Source of the DNA: Tenacibaculum sp. MAR_2009_124
GTDB taxonomy: Bacteria > Bacteroidota > Bacteroidia > Flavobacteriales > Flavobacteriaceae
Assembly (NCBI RefSeq): GCF_900105455.1
Contig: NZ_FNSF01000001.1
Coordinates: 873,001 to 937,000, forward strand
Direction: 5' to 3'
Length of the DNA stretch: 64,000 bases
The translations under genes and the position numbers were made by a program. Positions 33,516-42,865 of this stretch are shown here, piece by piece. Each line of letters opens with the position of its first letter. The first letter of the stretch is position 1. The notes under the pieces are model-generated. The model saw only the letters and a program-made list of their open reading frames with translations. It was not told where the DNA came from and did not search any database.

Positions 33516-34937
33516 ATGCCAGACCACTATTTTAAAGAAGCTTTAGAAAAAGAAATATTTAAATATATAAATCAAGCAACGGAAGAATTACAACTAGAAA
33601 GTTATGTAATTGGAGGTTTCGTTCGAGATTTTGTTTTAAAAAGAGGAAATGCAAAAGATATTGATGTTGTAGCTGTGGGGAGTGGTATAGCATTAGCAGA
33701 AAAGGTTGCTGAAATTTTGCCTAATAAGCCCAAAGTTCAAATTTTTAAAACTTATGGTACCGCCATGTTACGTTTTAAAGAGGTGGAAATTGAGTTTGTT
33801 GGAGCAAGAAAGGAATCATATTCAGAAGATAGTAGAAATCCAAAGGTCTCAAGCGGAAGCTTACAAGATGATCAAAATAGAAGGGACTTTACAATTAATG
33901 CATTGGCATTAAGTTTAAAAACTGAAAATTTTGGGTTGTTGTTAGATCCATTTAATGGAATTCTTGATTTAGAGAATAAATTGATTAAAACACCATTAAA
34001 TCCTGATATTACCTATTCAGATGATCCATTACGAATGTTGAGAGCTATTCGATTTGCTTCTCAGTTAAACTTTCAAATTGAAGAAGAATCATTAAAAGCA
34101 ATTAAAAGAAACGCTTCTCGTATTGATATTATTACAAAAGAGAGAATTGTAGTAGAATTAAATAAAATTTTAGAATCTCCAAAACCTTCTGTTGGTTTTT
34201 TACATTTAGAAAAAACAGGATTATTGGATAGAATAATTCCTGAATTGACTGCGTTGAAAGGAGTAGAAGAGGTAGAGGGACAAAAGCATAAAGATAATTT
34301 TTATCACACGTTAGAAGTTGTAGATAACATATCGAGAAATACTGAAGATGTTTGGCTTCGTTGGGCGGCTCTTTTACATGACATAGGTAAAGCTCCAACG
34401 AAGAAATATAATAAGAAGCAAGGATGGACGTTCCATTCACATGAATTTGTAGGTTCTAAAATGGTGTATAAGTTATTCAAAAGATTACGTATGCCATTGA
34501 ATAATAAAATGAAATTCGTTCAGAAAATGGTATTACTAAGCTCTCGTCCCATAGTATTGGCCTCGGAAGTTACTGATTCAGCAGTCCGACGATTAATTTT
34601 TGATACGGGAGATGATGTTGAGAGTTTGATGACGCTTTGTGAAGCCGATATTACTACAAAAAATTCAAAGAAATTCAAAAGATATCATAAGAATTTCGAA
34701 ATCGTTAGGTATAAAATTAAAGAAGTTGAAGAAAGAGACAGAGTGCGTAATTTTCAACCACCAATTACAGGAGAGGAAATAATGGAAACCTTTAGTTTAA
34801 AACCTTGTAGAGAAATTGGTCAGATAAAAGAAGCCATTAAAGAAGCTATTTTAGAAGGGACTATTCCTAACGAATATGAAGCTTCTTATGAATTTATGAT
34901 AAAAAAAGGAGAAGAACTAGGTCTAAAAAGAGTTTAG
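33516..34937 (+). CDS. cca: CCA tRNA nucleotidyltransferase (HD-domain type)
   Basis: A 473-residue class II nucleotidyltransferase that adds or repairs the CCA end of tRNAs. The head has YVIGGFVRDFVLKRGNAKDIDVVA with the catalytic Asp pair, then RRDFTINALALSL, and DPLRMLRAIRFASQL in the neck. A C-terminal HD phosphohydrolase domain is present: HTLEVVDNISR, then LLHDIGKAPTK and HSHEFVGSK. Length fits Bacteroidetes enzymes. Its stop overlaps the stop of the convergent GT90 gene. Confidence 0.96.
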   Translation: MPDHYFKEALEKEIFKYINQATEELQLESYVIGGFVRDFVLKRGNAKDIDVVAVGSGIALAEKVAEILPNKPKVQIFKTYGTAMLRFKEVEIEFVGARKESYSEDSRNPKVSSGSLQDDQNRRDFTINALALSLKTENFGLLLDPFNGILDLENKLIKTPLNPDITYSDDPLRMLRAIRFASQLNFQIEEESLKAIKRNASRIDIITKERIVVELNKILESPKPSVGFLHLEKTGLLDRIIPELTALKGVEEVEGQKHKDNFYHTLEVVDNISRNTEDVWLRWAALLHDIGKAPTKKYNKKQGWTFHSHEFVGSKMVYKLFKRLRMPLNNKMKFVQKMVLLSSRPIVLASEVTDSAVRRLIFDTGDDVESLMTLCEADITTKNSKKFKRYHKNFEIVRYKIKEVEERDRVRNFQPPITGEEIMETFSLKPCREIGQIKEAIKEAILEGTIPNEYEASYEFMIKKGEELGLKRV

Positions 34938-35872
34938 TTCTGATTTGTTTGTTTAAAGAATTGATTTAAAACCTTTATAGAAATCTCTTTTTCAACGCTA
35001 CGATTACGGAATTGATGGGTCCATCGATGAGCATTTTTAATAATTGTTAATGCTTCATTTTGATTTTCAAGATAATAAGCTCTCTTTTCTAAAAGATTGG
35101 AATAGTCGTCTTCGATTAAAACATAATGATAATCTGGTATTAATTTTCCTTCCATATACCATGTTTCAAATTGAGGTTTAGGCATAAAGCAAAGAGAGTT
35201 TGAGGACATTATCCATTTCAAATTTGTAGCAACATCGACTCCTTCAATAGATAAAACAAATTTAGAAGCCAATTGCTCTTTAATTGATAAGAAACGTTTT
35301 TTCCAGTTAGGGTTATCCCATTTAACATGACTTACATCACCAATATCACAAAAAGGGTGATTATAGAACATGTCAACCAAAAGCCGTCTATTTTCTTTGT
35401 GTATGGTTCCTCTCCAAACTATTTTGTCATTTTTTTCTAAAAAAGTTCTGTCGTCATCAATAAAATAGAAATGTCGTAAAGAATCAAGCTTCATTAAAAC
35501 TGAATTTCCATTATGATTTATGGGTCTGCTTTTAACTAGAGTTGGAGCATTAAAGTTTTGAGTTATATCACCGAAAGCGAAATTAATTTTCTTATTTATT
35601 TCGAAGTACTTGGCTACTTTCATCGAATCGAAAAAATACATTGTTCCTTTTTTGGGAATCTTGAAATTAGCTATACTGATCCATTTTTTATCTGGATTGA
35701 CGTTTATATTAGGAGAAACATAGTATTTTATTCGATCGTCAATTTCCTTACTGTTTCTAGTCAACCATTTTTTTAAATGTATCTGATAGAAAACTTTAGG
35801 AGTTGCGTAAATCAAGATATGTTTTAAATAATAATAAAATTTTTGCCTTTTTAATGCTTTAATAAATTTCAT
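34934..35872 (-). CDS. Glycosyltransferase family 90 (LpsA/CAP10-like)
   Basis: A 312-residue GT90 (Cap10/LpsA) glycosyltransferase. Key segments are IVWRGTIHKENRRLLVDMF, an FCDIGDVSH turn, KFVLSIEGVDVATNLKWIMSSNSL, and YHYVLIEDDYSNL. Bacterial members add sugars to LPS or capsule. The N-terminus is basic and amphipathic without a clear signal, so it is probably cytosolic and membrane-associated. It overlaps the ABC exporter by one base upstream, and the two stops of this gene and cca interlock. Confidence 0.9.
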   Translation of the reverse strand: MKFIKALKRQKFYYYLKHILIYATPKVFYQIHLKKWLTRNSKEIDDRIKYYVSPNINVNPDKKWISIANFKIPKKGTMYFFDSMKVAKYFEINKKINFAFGDITQNFNAPTLVKSRPINHNGNSVLMKLDSLRHFYFIDDDRTFLEKNDKIVWRGTIHKENRRLLVDMFYNHPFCDIGDVSHVKWDNPNWKKRFLSIKEQLASKFVLSIEGVDVATNLKWIMSSNSLCFMPKPQFETWYMEGKLIPDYHYVLIEDDYSNLLEKRAYYLENQNEALTIIKNAHRWTHQFRNRSVEKEISIKVLNQFFKQTNQN

Positions 35873-37704
35873 TATTCTAAACTTTGCATGGTTACTAGTT
35901 TATGATATTCTCCCTTAGTTTTCAAGAGTTCTTCATGCTTTCCTTGCTCAATTATTTTACCCTTTCTCATAACAACAATTAAATCTGCATTTTGAATAGT
36001 CGATAATCTATGCGCAATAACCAATGATGTTCTATTTTTCATCATGTTTTCTAAAGCGTCTTGTACTAATTTCTCTGATTCAGTATCCAATGCTGATGTA
36101 GCCTCATCCAATATCATGATAGGAGGACTTTTCAATACAGCTCGGGCAATGGCAACACGCTGTTGTTGTCCACCTGATAGGGAGCCTCCTCTATCGCCTA
36201 CATAAGTATTGTATTTATGATCTAAGTCTTTCAAAAATTCATGGGCATTGGCAACCTCCGCTGCATTTTGGATATCTTCAATTTGAGCATCAGGATTACT
36301 CAATGCAATGTTATTGGATGCAGTATCATTGAATAGCGTAGGGCTTTGGGTAACAACTCCCATTAAGCTTCGAAGTGATTTTTTGGTCACATCTTTGATA
36401 TTATGACCATCGATATATATTCCACCTTCGTTAACGTCATAAAAACGCGTAATTAAGTTAGATAAGGTAGATTTACCACTTCCAGATTGTCCCACTAAAG
36501 CAACCGTTTTTCCCTTCGGAATTTTTAGAGAAAAATTTTCTAGGACATAATTTTCTCCATATTTAAACGAAATATCTTTAAACTCGATTTCGCTATTGAA
36601 ATCTTTTAGTTCAATACTATCTTTTTTATCTTCAAGATTATTTTTAGTATCTAGTATCTCAAAAATACGTTGGGCAGCGGCATTACCAATTTTAATATTA
36701 TTATTGGCTTTAGCCATTGCTTTTGCTGGAGTTAATACATTATAAGCCATAAGTATAAATCCAGTAAAAGTACTACCAACCATCGTTTTATCGATTAATA
36801 CCATTTTACCACCATACCAAAGTAAAGCTGCTATAGTAGCAATACCTAAAAATTCACTCATAGGACTGGCTAATGCTTCTCTAGTACTCATTTTATTTGA
36901 GAGTGTTCTAACTTCTTCCGATTGATCTGAAAAACGTTTAGAGAAAAGACCTTCTCCATTAAATGCTTTGATAATTTTTAACCCAGAAATACTTTCTTCA
37001 ATAATACCTAATAGACCACCACTTTTTTCAAAGATTTCTGATGACTGTTGTTTAATTCGCTTACTAATTATTGATATAACAAAACCAGCTACAGGAATAA
37101 AGGTGAAAATAAAAATAGATAATTGCCAACTCGATTTTATCATTACTATTAAAGAAAAAATGATATTAACAGGTTCACGAATGAAGGTAATCACTAGGTT
37201 TAAATAGGTTTCATTAATAATAGCAACATCTCCTGTAGCTCTGTTAATAATATCTCCTTTTTTTTGTTCAGAAAAGAAAGGAAGGGGCAAACTAATTATT
37301 TTGTCGTACATAGTACTTCGCAAATCTTTTAAAACACTATTTTTTAGAAATATCATGGTCAGTTGACCTAAGTAACTAAATATGTTTTTTAAAAGAAAAA
37401 CGGTAACAACAGCGAAAACAACATAGAGCAAAGTTCTCTCAGCTCCAAAGGTTTCATTGGTATACGTTACCCAATAATTAAGGAGGTCTCCCAAATATTC
37501 TTTATTTAAGGACTCATAAAAACCTTTAAACACTGGTTTTTCATATATTTTTTCTGTTTCGCCAAAAAGTATATTTAAAGTTGGCATCAATACAACAAAG
37601 GAAAGTGTTGTAAATAATGCGTACAGGATATTTAAGGAAATACTTAAAATCCATAGTTTTTTATATGGGGCCGCGAATTTGAAAAAACGCTTAAAATAAT
37701 TCAT
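35872..37704 (-). CDS. ABC transporter, fused permease/ATPase (MsbA-like)
   Basis: A 610-residue half-transporter. An N-terminal six-helix ABC exporter domain (about 15-330) is followed by an ATPase domain: Walker A GQSGSGKS (405-412), signature LSGGQ (509-513), Walker B PIMILDEATSALD (528-540) and the switch His in VIAHRLSTI. The organisation matches MsbA, which flips lipid A-core across the inner membrane. Position between GT90 and a phosphohexomutase supports LPS export, but other lipids or drugs cannot be excluded. It overlaps the phosphohexomutase stop by 14 bases. Confidence 0.92.
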   Translation of the reverse strand: MNYFKRFFKFAAPYKKLWILSISLNILYALFTTLSFVVLMPTLNILFGETEKIYEKPVFKGFYESLNKEYLGDLLNYWVTYTNETFGAERTLLYVVFAVVTVFLLKNIFSYLGQLTMIFLKNSVLKDLRSTMYDKIISLPLPFFSEQKKGDIINRATGDVAIINETYLNLVITFIREPVNIIFSLIVMIKSSWQLSIFIFTFIPVAGFVISIISKRIKQQSSEIFEKSGGLLGIIEESISGLKIIKAFNGEGLFSKRFSDQSEEVRTLSNKMSTREALASPMSEFLGIATIAALLWYGGKMVLIDKTMVGSTFTGFILMAYNVLTPAKAMAKANNNIKIGNAAAQRIFEILDTKNNLEDKKDSIELKDFNSEIEFKDISFKYGENYVLENFSLKIPKGKTVALVGQSGSGKSTLSNLITRFYDVNEGGIYIDGHNIKDVTKKSLRSLMGVVTQSPTLFNDTASNNIALSNPDAQIEDIQNAAEVANAHEFLKDLDHKYNTYVGDRGGSLSGGQQQRVAIARAVLKSPPIMILDEATSALDTESEKLVQDALENMMKNRTSLVIAHRLSTIQNADLIVVMRKGKIIEQGKHEELLKTKGEYHKLVTMQSLE

Positions 37705-39397
37705 TAATTATTCGTTGTATTTTAGAATCAAGTTGTTCTTCTACAGTACTCGCATTGTCAATTGAATCCAGTGAAGTATTTGTACTTATATAAAATTTAA
37801 TTTTTGGTTCAGTTCCACTTGGTCTAGCAGCTACTTTTGTTCCATTTTCTGTTTCATATATTAATACATTCGATTTAGGTATATCAATTTTAATTTCTTC
37901 TCCAGTAAGTAGATCTTTTTGTATTGAAGTGTTATAATCGTATAAAAATTTTACCGTTTCGCCATCAATAGTTGATAAGGGATTGTTTCTTAAATCACTC
38001 ATCATTTGTTGAATTTGAGTAGCACCATCCATTCCTTTTTTTACTAGTGAAACAAGATGCTCTTTATAGAAATTATGACGAGTATATAAGTTTAGTAACT
38101 CTTTGTAAAAAGAGCTCCCTTTAGATTTTGCATCAGCCGCAATTTCACAAGCAAGTAGGGCAGAGGTTACTGCATCTTTGTCTCTAACGAAATCACCTAC
38201 CATATACCCAAAACTTTCTTCACCTCCTCCTATGAAATCTAGCTCAGGGAAGTCTTTGATCATTTTGGCAATCCATTTAAAGCCTGTCAATCCTACTTTA
38301 GTTTCAACTCCGTAACTATCGGCTATTTCATTAACCAAATTGGTTGATACGATAGTCGAACCAATAAATTGTTTTCCGTTTAATTTGTCATTCTTCTTCC
38401 AGTCATTGATGAGGAAATCTGTCATTAAACTCATCGTTTGATTACCATTTAACAATTTCATATTTCCTTCCATATCACGAACAGCGATTCCAATTCTATC
38501 AGAATCTGGATCAGTTCCTAAAACAATATCGGCATTGGTCGCATTTGCTAAATCTACGGCCATTTTTAAGGCTTCTGGTTCTTCTGGATTCGGAGATTTA
38601 ACAGTTGGAAAACTACCATCTGGCTCAGCTTGTTCTTCAACAATGTGAACGTTTGTGTACCCTGCTCTTTTTAAAACTTCAGGAATTAGTGTAATAGAAG
38701 TTCCATGAAGAGAAGTAAATACAATTTTTAAATCTTTTCTACCGTCAACATTAAAAGCACCATTTTTTATAGAGGCTTTCCAAAAAGCTTCGTCTACTTC
38801 TTGTCCAATTACGGTTACTAGCTCTTCTTTAGCATTGAAGTTTATATTCGAATACTCTAAACTATTCACTTCACTAATAATCCCTTTATCTTGCGGTGGT
38901 ACTATTTGTCCTCCATCACTCCAGTATACTTTGTATCCATTATATTCTGGTGGATTGTGAGAAGCTGTCAGAACAATACCAACATCACACTTTAAATAGT
39001 TTACGGCAAAAGATAGCTCAGGAGTAGGTCTTAAGTCTTCAAAAAGAACTACTTTAATATTGTTTGCAGATAAAACATCTGCAACAACTTTAGAAAGCCA
39101 TTTACTATCATGTCTACAATCGTAACCAATCGCAACTTTTAATTCTTTACCTGGTTTCTCTTTAATCAGATAATTACAAAGACCTTGGGTAGCTTTACCA
39201 ATAGTGTACTTATTAATTCGATTTGTACCAGAGCCAACGATACCTCGCATTCCGCCAGTTCCGAACTCTAAATCTTTATAAAATCTATCGGAAATATCTT
39301 CAGATTGAGAATCTATTAATTGTTGAATCTCTTTTTTCGTTTCAGCATCGAAAGAGTCTGAAAGCCATTGATTTGCTTTTACTAGTATTTCTTCCAT
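37691..39397 (-). CDS. Phosphoglucomutase/phosphomannomutase
   Basis: A 568-residue alpha-D-phosphohexomutase. LEFGTGGMRGIVGSGTNRIN opens the fold, TASHNPP (144-150) carries the phosphoserine, GTDPDSDRIG is the metal loop, GGEESFGYMVGD the sugar loop, and ARPSGTEPKIKFYIS the phosphate-binding C-terminus. The length and GGMRGIVG start fit the long Bacteroidetes form, which interconverts hexose 1- and 6-phosphates. It could supply glucose-1-phosphate to rfbA (inference). A -7 box lies 20 bases upstream. Confidence 0.95.
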   Translation of the reverse strand: MEEILVKANQWLSDSFDAETKKEIQQLIDSQSEDISDRFYKDLEFGTGGMRGIVGSGTNRINKYTIGKATQGLCNYLIKEKPGKELKVAIGYDCRHDSKWLSKVVADVLSANNIKVVLFEDLRPTPELSFAVNYLKCDVGIVLTASHNPPEYNGYKVYWSDGGQIVPPQDKGIISEVNSLEYSNINFNAKEELVTVIGQEVDEAFWKASIKNGAFNVDGRKDLKIVFTSLHGTSITLIPEVLKRAGYTNVHIVEEQAEPDGSFPTVKSPNPEEPEALKMAVDLANATNADIVLGTDPDSDRIGIAVRDMEGNMKLLNGNQTMSLMTDFLINDWKKNDKLNGKQFIGSTIVSTNLVNEIADSYGVETKVGLTGFKWIAKMIKDFPELDFIGGGEESFGYMVGDFVRDKDAVTSALLACEIAADAKSKGSSFYKELLNLYTRHNFYKEHLVSLVKKGMDGATQIQQMMSDLRNNPLSTIDGETVKFLYDYNTSIQKDLLTGEEIKIDIPKSNVLIYETENGTKVAARPSGTEPKIKFYISTNTSLDSIDNASTVEEQLDSKIQRIINELF

Positions 39398-39417
39398 AAG
39401 GTCAAATAAAAAGTTAA

Positions 39418-39425
39418 CAAAAATA
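39418..39425 (-). promoter_or_regulatory. -7 box of the phosphohexomutase operon
   Basis: Minus-strand TATTTTTG, 20 bases before the ATG at 39397; exact TAnnTTTG match without a visible -33 TTG. Confidence 0.5.
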
Positions 39426-39430
39426 CAACT

Positions 39431-40387
39431 TTATAAATTCAGTTGTTCTTTTATTTTATAATGTTTTTGATGTGTATTACTTTTAATAATTAGCTCACCT
39501 AAAAAACCAGCTAAAAATAACAGTGTTCCTAAAATCATTGATGTGAGTGCAATATAAAACCACGGATTATTGGTAACAAGAATTGTTTTTACGTGATTTG
39601 CTACTCGATATAATTTCATAGCTCCGATAAAGAATGCAGAGAAGAAACCAAAAATAAACATTAAAGTTCCCCATAAACCAAAGAAGTGCATAGGTCTTCT
39701 ACCAAATTTACTTAAAAAAGAAATGGTGATTAAATCCAAAAAACCATTAATAAACCGATCCATCCCAAATTTGGTAACTCCATATTTACGTGCTTGGTGT
39801 TGAACCACTTTCTCACCTATTTCATTAAAACCTTCGTTTTTGGCCAGAACCGGGATATATCGATGCATTTCACCACTCACTTTTACAGTTTTAACAACTT
39901 CGTTTTTATAGGCTTTTAAACCACAATTGAAATCATTTAATTCTAGACCAGAAGTTTTTCTAGCAGCCCAATTAAACAATTTGGAAGGAATATTTTTAGT
40001 TACTACATTATCAAATCTTTTCTTTTTCCATCCTGAAACTAAGTCGAAATTATCTTTTTGAATCATTTCGTATAAACCTGGTATCTCATCCGGACTATCT
40101 TGTAAATCGGCATCCATAGTAATTACTACATCACCTTTTGCCATATTGAATCCAGCATCTAATGCCTGAGATTTTCCATAATTTTTTTGAAAACGAATTC
40201 CTTTAACTTCAGTATTCTTTTCAGACAATTCTTTTATAATCTTCCAAGAGTTATCATTACTACCGTCATCAATAAAAATAACTTCGTAAATAAAGTGATT
40301 GGATTGCATAACTTTTGCAATCCAATCATATAATTCTTGTAATGATTCTTCTTCGTTAAGAAGTGGTATTACTACCGATATATTCAT
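39431..40387 (-). CDS. Glycosyltransferase family 2 with two C-terminal membrane helices (DPM1/ArnC-like)
   Basis: A 318-residue GT2 from the ATG at 40387 (MNISVVIPLLNEEESLQEL). The ATG at 40417 lies in the promoter box and is rejected. EVIFIDDGSNDNSW, VVITMDADLQDSPDEI (DAD/DxQDxP motif) and NDFNCGLKAYKNEVVK are catalytic-domain signatures. Two C-terminal transmembrane helices (about 230-300) anchor it, as in GtrB/ArnC enzymes that load a sugar on undecaprenyl phosphate. Substrate not known. It has its own promoter and precedes the phosphohexomutase with a 33-base gap. Confidence 0.9.
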   Translation of the reverse strand: MNISVVIPLLNEEESLQELYDWIAKVMQSNHFIYEVIFIDDGSNDNSWKIIKELSEKNTEVKGIRFQKNYGKSQALDAGFNMAKGDVVITMDADLQDSPDEIPGLYEMIQKDNFDLVSGWKKKRFDNVVTKNIPSKLFNWAARKTSGLELNDFNCGLKAYKNEVVKTVKVSGEMHRYIPVLAKNEGFNEIGEKVVQHQARKYGVTKFGMDRFINGFLDLITISFLSKFGRRPMHFFGLWGTLMFIFGFFSAFFIGAMKLYRVANHVKTILVTNNPWFYIALTSMILGTLLFLAGFLGELIIKSNTHQKHYKIKEQLNL

Positions 40388-40414
40388 GTACGGATTTCTT
40401 AAATCTATAAAAGC

Positions 40415-40422
40415 CAAATTTA
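40415..40422 (-). promoter_or_regulatory. -7 box of the membrane GT2 gene
   Basis: Minus-strand TAAATTTG, 27 bases before the ATG at 40387. It overlaps the upstream ATG at 40417 and so decides the start. Confidence 0.5.
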
Positions 40423-40462
40423 CTAGTCTTTTAAAGATTATACAACCTTTTTAATAAACTAA

Positions 40463-40981
40463 TTAGTATTCAATTTCTTCCGTTTTTTTCATGATTGCTC
40501 CAGCAATTGCTGAAACAACGAACCCCATAAAAGCAAAAAACAATAAGCCCATTGCAATCCCTAAAAAAGGACTTTGATTTTTTTGACTTTCTAAGTTTTC
40601 TTCTATTACGTCCTCAGAAATCCCCCAATTTTCCATCGTGGTTCGGGCAACTTCTAATTTTTGTTCAATTAATTCAGGAGCGATTACATTTTCCAGGATG
40701 TATTGAAACCCTAAAGCCAATACTCCCCATATTAATGCAATTCCAACACCAATTTTAACCGCTTGTCCCCAGCTTATATAACCATTGTTTTCGGTTTTAA
40801 ACTTTCGAATGCCTAAAACTAGTAGTGTTAAAGGAACAACTGAGCCTATTATAGAAAGGGCTATTCCTGGATCTGCTGCTTTTCCGATAGCATACAATAC
40901 TAATGCTAGTAAAATACTTATTCCTCCAGTATATAAACCATAGTTTAAAATAATACTCTTACTGTTTGCTTGTTTTTCCAT
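40463..40981 (-). CDS. DUF4199 domain-containing membrane protein
   Basis: A 172-residue Bacteroidetes membrane protein of the DUF4199 family. Four hydrophobic helices lie at about 12-30, 37-55, 75-100 and 140-165. The second-to-third loop KTENNGYISWGQAVKIGV is the most conserved part. A Glu/Gln-rich loop (about 105-135) is probably outside. Function is unknown. It lies upstream of the membrane GT2 on the same strand, a frequent neighbourhood in Flavobacteriaceae. It has its own promoter. Confidence 0.9.
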   Translation of the reverse strand: MEKQANSKSIILNYGLYTGGISILLALVLYAIGKAADPGIALSIIGSVVPLTLLVLGIRKFKTENNGYISWGQAVKIGVGIALIWGVLALGFQYILENVIAPELIEQKLEVARTTMENWGISEDVIEENLESQKNQSPFLGIAMGLLFFAFMGFVVSAIAGAIMKKTEEIEY

Positions 40982-41003
40982 TGTGTGAAATTAGTTAGTG
41001 ATA

Positions 41004-41011
41004 CAAATATA
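41004..41011 (-). promoter_or_regulatory. -7 box of the DUF4199 gene
   Basis: Minus-strand TATATTTG, 22 bases before the ATG at 40981; exact consensus, no clear -33. Confidence 0.5.
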
Positions 41012-41122
41012 TTTTTTTGGTGATACTTTTCCTAATTCATTGTTTTTTTAAAAAAAAGTATGACAACAATGTGTTAGTATTCAAAAGCTTAAAAATGTTA
41101 CAATAATTTTCTGTAAATTTTA

Positions 41123-41154
41123 TTGTTTTTTATTGAAAAAAGACTGTACATTTG
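41123..41154 (+). promoter_or_regulatory. Promoter of the SRP RNA gene
   Basis: TTG (41123-41125), 21 bases, TACATTTG (41147-41154). The RNA 5' end predicted by base pairing is about 5 bases after the -7 box, as expected. Confidence 0.7.
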
Positions 41155-41158
41155 CAGC

Positions 41159-41252
41159 GGCAAGTCCTACACAACTAGCTCCCTTTGAATCCCCCAGGGC
41201 GGGAACGCAGCAAGGGTATTAGGTTGTAGCAGTGTGATGTAGGTAGCTTGCC
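41159..41252 (+). ncRNA. ffs: Signal recognition particle RNA (small bacterial type)
   Basis: A ~94-base RNA whose ends pair (GGCAAGTCCTACA with TGTAGGTAGCTTGCC). The apical SRP domain is visible as CCCCCAGGGCGGGAACGCAGCAAGGG, split here as CCCCCAGGGCGGGAACGCAG followed by CAAGGG. This corresponds to the asymmetric loop and tetraloop region bound by Ffh. A T run from 41253 terminates it. The SRP RNA with Ffh targets membrane and secreted proteins during translation. Confidence 0.93.
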
Positions 41253-41281
41253 TTTTTTTATGCAATAAAGTTACCTAAAAC

Positions 41282-42193
41282 CTACAATTCTTTATGATCT
41301 CCTCTAGGATGGAAGGTATCAACTGTTTTCTTTAAATCTTTTTTATCTAAATGAACGTAAATTTCAGTAGTTGTAATACTTTCATGACCTAATAGTTCTT
41401 GAATTGCTCTTAAGTCTGCTCCATGTTGTAGTAAATAAGTAGCAAAAGAATGGCGAAGGGTATGGGGACCTAATTTTTTATTTAGATTTATTTTTACAGC
41501 TAAATTCTTCAGGATAATGAAAATCATTTGGCGTGTTAATCTTTTTCCTCGTCTGTTTAAAAAAATAGTATCTTCATCTTCTTTTACAGGTATTGTTTTC
41601 GATCGTATTTCGTGAATATACAAATCCAATCTTTTAATGGTTGTATGATGTATTGGTACAAAACGATGTTTGTTTCCTTTTCCTAAAATTCTAATGAAAC
41701 CTTCATCAAAAAAGAGATCGGATAGTTGTAAGTTAATTAGTTCGCTCACACGCAGGCCGCAACTGTAAATGGTTTCAATAATCGTTTTATTTCTTTCTCC
41801 TTGAGGATGGCTTAAGTCTATTGCTCCAATTAAAGCGTCTATTTCATCTTTAGAAAGTGTGTCTGGTAGTTTTTTTGATACGTTAGGACTTTCAATAAGA
41901 TCCATAGGGTTGTCTTTGCGATAATCTTCAAAAACTAAATAATCAAAAAAGTTTCTCAGTCCAGATATTAATCGAGCTTGACTTCTAGAGGAGATAATTT
42001 TGCTTTGTTCATATATGAACTCCTTAATAACTTCTGAGTTAATGGCTGTGGGTGTATGTTTTTCTTCAAGATTTTCTAGATGTTTTAAAAGCTTATTGAG
42101 ATCTCTTTTGTAGCTATTTATGGAGTTTTCAGCTAGTCCTCGTTCTATTTTTGTAAAAATTGCAAAATCGTATAAAACTTGTTCCCAGTTCAT
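41282..42193 (-). CDS. xerD: Tyrosine recombinase XerD-like
   Basis: A 303-residue tyrosine recombinase that resolves chromosome dimers at dif with its XerC partner. The N-terminal SAM-like domain (1-100) has NSINSYKRDLNKLLKHL. The catalytic set is complete: Arg148 in SCGLRVSEL, Lys172 in GKGNKHR, His244 and Arg247 in HTLRHSFATYLL, His270 in LLGHESI, and Tyr279. The length and lack of extra domains fit housekeeping XerC/XerD rather than an integrase. No attachment sites or mobile-element genes flank it. Confidence 0.95.
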   Translation of the reverse strand: MNWEQVLYDFAIFTKIERGLAENSINSYKRDLNKLLKHLENLEEKHTPTAINSEVIKEFIYEQSKIISSRSQARLISGLRNFFDYLVFEDYRKDNPMDLIESPNVSKKLPDTLSKDEIDALIGAIDLSHPQGERNKTIIETIYSCGLRVSELINLQLSDLFFDEGFIRILGKGNKHRFVPIHHTTIKRLDLYIHEIRSKTIPVKEDEDTIFLNRRGKRLTRQMIFIILKNLAVKINLNKKLGPHTLRHSFATYLLQHGADLRAIQELLGHESITTTEIYVHLDKKDLKKTVDTFHPRGDHKEL

Positions 42194-42282
42194 TAAGTGC
42201 AGTGTGTTAAAAAAAGTATAAATAGGAGTTTTTTATGTCGAAAAAAAAATTACTTTCGCCGCTCAAATATAAAAATTTTAAA

Positions 42283-42810
42283 ATGAAAAAATTATTTATG
42301 ATTGCTATGATTGCAGTAGGATTTACTGCTTATGCTCAAAAAAATGTTGTGAAAGCAAATCCATTAGGATTGGCGTTTGGCGTAGCTGATTTATCTTATG
42401 AAAGAGTTATTGGAGACAATACTTCTTTTGAGGTAGGTTTATCTTATGCTGGAGCGGAAGTTACTTCGAACAACGAAGTAATAAGTACAAGTGCTATTGG
42501 AGGAGAAGGAAAGTTTAAATTTTATTTTTCTTCTGAAGAAAATGCACCTAGAGGTTGGTATGCGGCACCGTTCGTAAATTATTCAACTTCATCTGCTAAG
42601 AGTAGCGAAGGACAAGATGTTGGATTTTCTACTTTTTCGGGTGGAGCTTTAGCTGGATATCAATGGGTATTTGGTGGTGATGATTCAGGTTTTGCTTTAG
42701 ATTTAAACTTTGGAGCTCAATATGTTTCAGCTTCAGCAACGGGTGGAACTACTGTAAGTATTGACGGATTTTTACCAAGATTAGGTGTGTCTTTAGGTTA
42801 CGCTTGGTAA
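42283..42810 (+). CDS. Small outer-membrane beta-barrel protein 1
   Basis: A 175-residue exported protein from the ATG at 42283 (MKKLFMIAMIAVGFTAYAQ is a signal peptide). The frame extends 16 codons upstream, but those residues do not fit a signal. The mature part is rich in alternating polar/aromatic strands with Gly turns, and ends GVSLGYAW with a terminal aromatic, as needed for Bam-mediated insertion. It is the first of four such genes whose signal peptides are near copies, suggesting tandem duplication. Ligand or pore function unknown. Confidence 0.82.
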   Translation: MKKLFMIAMIAVGFTAYAQKNVVKANPLGLAFGVADLSYERVIGDNTSFEVGLSYAGAEVTSNNEVISTSAIGGEGKFKFYFSSEENAPRGWYAAPFVNYSTSSAKSSEGQDVGFSTFSGGALAGYQWVFGGDDSGFALDLNFGAQYVSASATGGTTVSIDGFLPRLGVSLGYAW

Positions 42811-42837
42811 TAAAAAAAGAAATAAACTATATTGATG

Positions 42838-42865
42838 AAAGGAGATTCGAAAGAATCTCCTTTTT
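42838..42865 (+). terminator. Terminator after beta-barrel gene 1
   Basis: Perfect 11-bp stem AAAGGAGATTC/GAATCTCCTTT capped by a GAAA tetraloop, then T run. Confidence 0.9.

Noticed and set aside
41282..42193. XerD-like gene as a mobile-element integrase next to the SRP RNA
   Set aside because: Length and motif set are those of housekeeping XerC/XerD; no attachment repeat or cargo genes nearby.
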